Assembly: GCF_008386465.1 (NCBI RefSeq) | Contig: NZ_VUOD01000001.1 | Span: forward strand, 124,001 to 188,000 | Origin: Arenimonas fontis | GTDB lineage: Bacteria > Pseudomonadota > Gammaproteobacteria > Xanthomonadales > Xanthomonadaceae | Direction: 5' to 3' | Length of the DNA stretch: 64,000 nucleotides | In this document: one piece after another, positions 58,776 to 64,000 of the stretch | Layout of the letters: every line of letters starts with the position of its first letter | Position numbering within the stretch: position 1 is the first letter of the stretch | The notes under the pieces: generated by a model | Database searches by the model: none | The model's input: the letters and a program-made list of their open reading frames with translations, nothing else | Told to the model about the DNA's origin: nothing | Translations under genes and position numbers: made by a program

Positions 58776-59006
58776 TCAGTTCTGGTGGTTGTCCGTGTAC
58801 GGGATCAGGGCCAGTTCGCGCGCCCGCTTGATGGCGGTGGCCAGCTGGCGCTGGTACTTGGACTTGGTGCCGGTGATGCGGCTCGGCACGATCTTGCCGT
58901 TCTCGGTCAGGTACTGGCGCAGGGTGTTGAGATCCTTGTAGTCGATCTCCTTGACGCCCTCGGCGGTGAACTTGCAGAACTTGCGGCGGCGAAAGAACTT
59001 GCTCAT
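58776..59006 (-). CDS. rpsR: 30S ribosomal protein S18
   Basis: A 76-aa small-subunit protein with the invariant start [24 protein letters not shown], then [39 protein letters not shown]. It binds as a complex with S6, encoded 20 bases upstream. The single Cys is in the usual place. Confidence 0.99.
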   Translation of the reverse strand: MSKFFRRRKFCKFTAEGVKEIDYKDLNTLRQYLTENGKIVPSRITGTKSKYQRQLATAIKRARELALIPYTDNHQN

Positions 59007-59026
59007 GGTCGTCTCCGGTCTCGGGC

Positions 59027-59416
59027 TCAGGCGACGTCGGCGCTGTCGCCGGCGCCTTCCTCGTCTTCACGGCGGGGGCGGCGCTCGCCCTTCTCGTCCT
59101 TGCTCTTCATGATCGGCGACTGCTCGGTCACGGCCTCCTTGCGAGCGATGACCATGTGGCGCAGCACCGCGTCGTTGAAGCGGAAGCCGTCGACCAGCTC
59201 GTTGAGGACCTTCTGGCCGCACTCTATGTTCATGAGCACGTAGTGGGCCTTGACCAGGTTGTCGATGGCGTAGGCCAGCTGGCGCCGGCCCCAGTCCTCG
59301 AGGCGGTGGATCCTGCCGCCGTCGGCCTCGATCAGCGCCTTGTAGCGCTCGATCATGGCCGGAACCTGCTCGCTCTGGTCCGGGTGGACCATGAAAACGA
59401 TTTCGTAGTGACGCAT
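59027..59416 (-). CDS. rpsF: 30S ribosomal protein S6
   Basis: A 129-aa protein: [57 protein letters not shown], and a charged C-terminal tail ([26 protein letters not shown]) typical of proteobacterial S6, the site of glutamate addition by RimK in some species. The ATG at 59416 follows AAGGAAAAACC; the upstream in-frame extension belongs to the leader. It heads the S6-S18-L9 operon. Confidence 0.98.
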   Translation of the reverse strand: MRHYEIVFMVHPDQSEQVPAMIERYKALIEADGGRIHRLEDWGRRQLAYAIDNLVKAHYVLMNIECGQKVLNELVDGFRFNDAVLRHMVIARKEAVTEQSPIMKSKDEKGERRPRREDEEGAGDSADVA

Positions 59417-59535
59417 GGTTTTTCCTTGTGGATGCGGCCGCGAAACGGCCGGGACAGCCCCCGGCGCGCGGCCGTGGAGCAAGGCTCTCCCCGAGGGGAG
59501 CCGCGCATTCTCGCTGAAATCAGGGGTTTGCGCAA
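59417..59535 (-). promoter_or_regulatory. rpsF promoter and structured leader
   Basis: On the minus strand TTGCGC (59535-59530) and GAGAAT (59512-59507) are 17 bases apart. The leader of about 85 bases folds into a GGCTCCCC...GGGGAGAGCC hairpin and a second hairpin with GGCCG-TTTCG-CGGCC just before the ribosome-binding site. Some bacteria regulate this operon by an S6:S18-binding leader RNA; that is only a possibility here. Confidence 0.5.
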
Positions 59536-59638
59536 GGCGGCGGTCGGTGCCCGCCCCCGGACACGGGACCGCCCGCCGGCCCGGCTGGCATCGGCCGCCG
59601 GCGCCGTCCCGCTTCCCGCCGGACGGGCGGGACCGTCC

Positions 59639-59977
59639 TTAGACCGCCGACGGGTCCGTGGTGAAGGACTCCCCGCAGCCGCACTCGGCGGCCACCCGCG
59701 GATTGCGGAAGACGAACTGCTGGTTCAGCCCCTGGCTGACGAAGTCGATCACCGTGCCGTCCACCTGGGGCAGGCTGGCGGCATCCACCCGCACCGCGAC
59801 CCCGTCGGTCTCGAACACGCTGTCGTCCGGGCCGGCCGCCGTCGCGATGTCCACCACGTAGGCGAAACCCGAGCACCCGGACTTGCGCACCCCGAAGCGC
59901 AGGCCGATGCCGCCCGGCGTCTCGGCCAGGTAGCGGCGGACGCGCTCGGCGGCGGCAGGAGTCAGGGTGACGGCCAT
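59639..59977 (-). CDS. iscA: Iron-sulfur cluster assembly/insertion protein, IscA-type
   Basis: A 112-aa A-type carrier. The three conserved cysteines are C35 in GVRKSGCSGFAYVVD and the two in ECGCGESF near the C-terminus, which hold iron or a cluster for transfer. The sequence aligns best with IscA, but SufA and ErpA are close relatives and no isc genes adjoin it. The ATG at 59977 follows GGAGGTTCCCC. It is divergent from asnS. A GTCCCGC/GCGGGAC hairpin after the stop (59606-59633) could end the transcript. Confidence 0.9.
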   Translation of the reverse strand: MAVTLTPAAAERVRRYLAETPGGIGLRFGVRKSGCSGFAYVVDIATAAGPDDSVFETDGVAVRVDAASLPQVDGTVIDFVSQGLNQQFVFRNPRVAAECGCGESFTTDPSAV

Positions 59978-60095
59978 GGGGAACCTCCGGAATGCTGCCC
60001 GGCAAGTATAGCCACGCTGCCTGAACCGGCGGCTTGCGGGTATCCTTGCGCTCTTCCTTCGCCAGATGGGCCCGCGGGGCCGGGGATTCAAGAAG

Positions 60096-61496
<1,401 letters not shown>

Positions 61497-61499
61497 ACC

Positions 61500-61796
61500 A
61501 TGCAGACCGGTCCGGGTTCGCTGCTGATCTTTCTGATGCTGGGCCTGACGGGTTCGGCCGGACCGGCGCATTTCGGCTTCCGGGTGCTGGCCCACCGCCT
61601 GCAGCTGGACCGCCGTCTGCCCTTCGCGCCCGGCACCGAAGACGGCGGCCTGGCCTATTCCTGGTGGCTGATGCGCTGGGGCCACGCCGGAGTGGCCGAC
61701 GCCGGCCTGCGCTCGCTGGGCAATATCGTCGCGGTCAGCGGCTGGCTGTGTCTGGCCGGCGCGCTGGGCGTGCTGGTACTGATACTCCTGCAGTGA
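61500..61796 (+). CDS. Small membrane protein, function unknown
   Basis: A 98-aa protein, not recognised. It has one hydrophobic segment near the N-terminus (LLIFLMLGLTGSAG), a polar middle with His, Arg and acidic residues (about 28-70), and a strong membrane helix at the C-terminus (SGWLCLAGALGVLVLILLQ). Both ends probably lie in the membrane. It starts 3 bases after the asnS stop and is followed by another unknown gene after 10 bases, so it is likely cotranscribed with them. Confidence 0.65.
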   Translation: MQTGPGSLLIFLMLGLTGSAGPAHFGFRVLAHRLQLDRRLPFAPGTEDGGLAYSWWLMRWGHAGVADAGLRSLGNIVAVSGWLCLAGALGVLVLILLQ

Positions 61797-61806
61797 GGAC
61801 TTCGGA

Positions 61807-62130
61807 ATGAGCGGCGCCGACGACAGGGTCCAATGGTGGCTGGCCTCGCTGCCGCGCATGCTGGTCTGGGCCCGGCTGCGGGTGCTCGACAGCGGCGTGG
61901 CCGAAGTGCTGGACTGCGACGGTCGCACCAGCGTCTACGAAAGCGAGGACATCGCCCGGGCCGCGCTGATGGACGCGGAGTTCCGCGCCCTGGACGGCAT
62001 GGACGAAGAGGACGCCGCCGCCTGGGGCCTGGACCTGGACGAGCTGGAGCCTCCGCGGGGCGAGGACGAGGAGGCCCTGCGCGAGCAGATGACCCGGCCG
62101 GTGAAGAACCCGCTGACCGGGCGCGACTGA
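61807..62130 (+). CDS. Small acidic protein, function unknown
   Basis: A 107-aa cytoplasmic protein, not recognised. The N-terminal half (VQWWLASLPRMLVWARLRVLDSG, then VLDCDGRTSVYESEDIARAALMDAEF) looks folded. The C-terminal half is very acidic (MDEEDAAAWGLDLDELEPPRGEDEEALREQ), ending MTRPVKNPLTGRD. GGACTTCGGA precedes the start. Its stop codon is followed immediately by the ATG of the PaiB-like gene, so the two are translationally linked. Confidence 0.7.
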   Translation: MSGADDRVQWWLASLPRMLVWARLRVLDSGVAEVLDCDGRTSVYESEDIARAALMDAEFRALDGMDEEDAAAWGLDLDELEPPRGEDEEALREQMTRPVKNPLTGRD

Positions 62131-62766
62131 ATGTTCACGCCGCGCCACTTCGCCGAAACCGATCTGACCGGGCTCGACGCGCTGATCGCGCGCGACGCTT
62201 TCGTGACCCTGGTGACGGTGGCCGACGGCAGCCCCGCTGTCAGCCACCTGCCGGTGCTGTACCGGCGCGAGGGCGAATCGGTGAGCCTGCGCGGCCACTG
62301 GTCGCGGGCCAACCCGCAGTCGCGCCACGCCGGGCCGGCCCTGGCCATCGTGCACGGCCCGCACGCCTATGTCTCTCCGGGCTGGTATCCGGACAAGGCC
62401 GAACGGGCACGGGTGCCGACCTGGAACTACGCCGTGGCGCACCTGCATGGCGAGCTGGAACCCAGCACCGACCCCACCTTCCTGGCGGCGGTGGTCGCCG
62501 GGCTGGGCGAATGCCACGAGGAGGCGGTCGGCGGCGACTGGCGCTTCAATCCGGACGACCAGCGCGAAACGGCGCAGCTCAGGGGCATCGTCGGCTTCGT
62601 CCTGCACGTTCGCCGGGTGGAACTGAGCTTCAAGCTCAACCAGAATCACCCGGATGCCAACATGCGCAGTGTCGCCGACGCGCTGGCCGGCAGCAGCCGG
62701 GAGGCCGACCGGGAGATAGCCGCACTGATGCGGGAGCGGCTGGCACGGCGCGAACGGGGAGACTGA
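62131..62766 (+). CDS. PaiB-like FMN-binding split-barrel protein
   Basis: A 211-aa protein of the PaiB family, annotated as FMN-binding negative transcriptional regulators: HLPVLYRREG, LRGHWSRANPQ, IVHGPHAYVSPGWYPDK, VPTWNYAVAHLHG, and a C-terminal SFKLNQNHPDANMRSVADAL. In Bacillus the pai genes relate to sporulation and protease control, and the partner PaiA is a polyamine acetyltransferase; no PaiA is seen here. No helix-turn-helix is visible, so a redox or haem/flavin-binding role is as likely as regulation. Confidence 0.88.
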   Translation: MFTPRHFAETDLTGLDALIARDAFVTLVTVADGSPAVSHLPVLYRREGESVSLRGHWSRANPQSRHAGPALAIVHGPHAYVSPGWYPDKAERARVPTWNYAVAHLHGELEPSTDPTFLAAVVAGLGECHEEAVGGDWRFNPDDQRETAQLRGIVGFVLHVRRVELSFKLNQNHPDANMRSVADALAGSSREADREIAALMRERLARRERGD

Positions 62767-62770
62767 GTCC

Positions 62771-63559
62771 ATGGAGCTGAACCTCAAGGGCCGCCACGCC
62801 CTGGTCTGCGGTGCCTCCGAAGGCATCGGCCGCGCCGCCGCCGAAGCCCTGGCCGGGCTGGGCGCCGACGTCACCGTGCTGGCGCGCCGGGCCGAGGTAC
62901 TGGCCGAAGTGGCAGCCGCCCTGCCGCGCGTGCATGCCGGCCAGCGGCACGGCCACGTCGCCGCCGACAGCAGCGACGGCGATGGCCTGCGCGCCGCGGT
63001 TTCGGCCCTGGTGGTCGGGCGGCCGGTGCAGATCCTGGTCAACAACACCGCCGGCCCGCCCGGCGGCAGTGCGCACGAGGCCGAGCCCGAGCGCTACGTC
63101 GAGGTGTTCCGCCAGCACCTGGTGGCCAACCAGATCCTGGTGCAGGCGGTATTGGCCGGCATGAAGGCGGCCGGCTGGGGTCGCATCGTCAACGTGATCT
63201 CGACCTCGGTGAAGGAACCGATCGCCAACCTGGGCGTGTCCAACACCGTTCGCGGTGCCGTCGCCGCCTGGGCCAAGACCCTGGCCAGCGAGCTGGGGCC
63301 GCACGGCATCACCGTCAACAACGTGCTGCCCGGCTACACCCGTACCCGCCGGCTCGAGCAGATCCTGGCCGAACGCGCCGCCGCCACCGGCCGGTCGCCC
63401 GAGGCGATCGCCCAGGCCATGCTGGCGACGGTGCCGGCCGGACGTTTCGCCGAAGCCGCCGAGGTGGCCGCCGCCATCGCCTTCCTGGCCTCGCCCGCCG
63501 CCGCCTACGTCAACGGCATCAACCTGCCGGTGGACGGCGGCCGGACCCGTTCGCTCTGA
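62771..63559 (+). CDS. Atypical short-chain dehydrogenase/reductase
   Basis: A 262-aa SDR with the cofactor motif GASEGIGRAAAEAL (14-27), the NNTAG segment (91-95) and catalytic Ser near residue 144 (VISTS). The usual catalytic YxxxK is replaced by S157-N-T-V-R161 before GAVAAWAKTLASELG. The C-terminal VNGINLPVDGGRTRSL is normal. The Tyr-to-Ser and Lys-to-Arg changes define an SDR subgroup and leave the reaction uncertain. It lies 4 bases after the PaiB-like gene. Confidence 0.88.
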   Translation: MELNLKGRHALVCGASEGIGRAAAEALAGLGADVTVLARRAEVLAEVAAALPRVHAGQRHGHVAADSSDGDGLRAAVSALVVGRPVQILVNNTAGPPGGSAHEAEPERYVEVFRQHLVANQILVQAVLAGMKAAGWGRIVNVISTSVKEPIANLGVSNTVRGAVAAWAKTLASELGPHGITVNNVLPGYTRTRRLEQILAERAAATGRSPEAIAQAMLATVPAGRFAEAAEVAAAIAFLASPAAAYVNGINLPVDGGRTRSL

Positions 63560-63569
63560 GTCTCCGGGG

Positions 63570-63857
63570 ATGGAAGACCAGCGTTTCTCCACCCGTGTCC
63601 CCTATGCCGCCCGGGTCGTCGTCGTGCGTGGCGGTGACGCCTGGCTGGGCGAGGTCGTGGACCTGTCCGAGGGCGGCTGCGGCCTGTTCCGGCCGGAGGC
63701 ATGCACGCTCGATGTCGCGGACATCGTCCAGCTGATCTTCTTCGATGAGCCTGGCCGGGCCGTCCTGGTGCCGGCCCGGGTCGCGCGCGTCCAGGACGGC
63801 CTGCTCGGCTTCGAATACCACGAGCCCCAGCAGGTGCCGCCGGTCCTCAAGGGCTGA
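63570..63857 (+). CDS. PilZ-domain cyclic-di-GMP receptor protein
   Basis: A 95-aa single-domain protein. The c-di-GMP-binding signature is complete: R5-x-x-x-R9 (QRFSTRV) and D31-x-S33-x-x-G36 (VVDLSEGGCGLF). The remainder forms the beta-barrel (VQLIFFDEPGRAVLVPARVARV). Stand-alone PilZ proteins relay c-di-GMP to motility, pili or polysaccharide systems; the partner here is unknown. It starts 10 bases after the SDR gene and closes the asnS-led string. Confidence 0.88.
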   Translation: MEDQRFSTRVPYAARVVVVRGGDAWLGEVVDLSEGGCGLFRPEACTLDVADIVQLIFFDEPGRAVLVPARVARVQDGLLGFEYHEPQQVPPVLKG

Positions 63858-63966
63858 CGCGTAGCGTTTCCACGCCAGCCACGGATCGCCGCGGAACCGG
63901 CACCGGCACGGCAGACCGCGAACCCGACCTGTCCGTACGGGCGGCGCGACGGGTAAGCTTGGCGGC

Positions 63967-64000
63967 ATGTTCCTGCGGCTCTCCCAGCTGATCGGCGGCC
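63967..64000 (+). CDS. Possible gene start cut by the window edge
   Basis: An ATG at 63967 opens a frame reading MFLRLSQLIGG that runs off the window. No strong ribosome-binding site is seen, and too little is present to identify it. The 109 bases before it show nothing recognisable. Confidence 0.25.
   Translation, partial: MFLRLSQLIGG

Overview
The window is a dense, GC-rich chromosomal segment with about 62 protein genes, one tmRNA gene and no intergenic stretch above about 240 bases. The host is most likely a gammaproteobacterium of the Xanthomonadales/Lysobacterales. The block smpB / ratA-rnfH / bamE / fur / recN / hrcA-grpE-dnaK-dnaJ / dapB / carA-carB / greA / rpfE-like / recJ / prfB / lysS / RpfG-like HD-GYP regulator matches, from memory, the order around the Xanthomonas rpf locus. 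The tmRNA tag (ANDDNYALAA) and a Fur without the CxxC pair also fit gammaproteobacteria. No CRISPR, integrase, transposase or tRNA gene was seen.

Layout. 0-14.3 kb, minus strand: RpfG-like regulator, lysS, prfB (with the programmed +1 frameshift), recJ, rpfE-like gene, greA, carB, an S9 peptidase inside the car operon, carA, dapB. 14.3-17.6 kb, plus strand: CHASE2 adenylate cyclase, SH3 protein and M48 protease. 17.6-22.6 kb: hrcA-grpE-dnaK-dnaJ with a sigma32-like promoter before dnaK. 22.7-27.1 kb: recN, fur, bamE, rnfH, ratA, smpB, ssrA. 27.3-31.6 kb: MATE exporter and a small unit (hydrolase, VOC protein, DUF1428 protein) divergent from a marR gene with a palindromic operator.

31.6-50.9 kb is the accessory highlight, a polyamine-utilisation supercluster. 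It holds a Pot-type ABC importer whose binding protein carries a spermidine-type tryptophan, two glutamate-polyamine ligases, PuuB, PuuC, PuuD and a PuuR/PauR-type repressor. It also holds a SpuC-type aminotransferase, a Sad-type succinate-semialdehyde dehydrogenase, and a beta-alanine branch (BauA-type aminotransferase, alanine dehydrogenase, MmsA/BauC-type dehydrogenase), followed by an agmatinase-family enzyme. Together these should take putrescine, spermidine and perhaps agmatine to succinate and acetyl-CoA. Alanine dehydrogenase would regenerate the pyruvate used by both aminotransferases. Repeated GTTG-rich motifs overlap the -10 of the repressor gene and the -35 of the divergent aminotransferase gene.

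51-55.3 kb, minus strand: photolyase, wax ester synthase/DGAT-type acyltransferase, MsrA and a glutathione transferase. 55.5-59.5 kb: rpsF-rpsR-rplI, dnaB and alr, with a DnaA-box match upstream of dnaB. 59.6-64 kb: iscA, then a tightly packed plus-strand string asnS - two unknown small genes - PaiB-like protein - atypical SDR - PilZ protein. The right edge cuts a possible further gene.

All functions are read from sequence motifs and gene order without database searches. Substrate specificities and regulatory sites are inferences.
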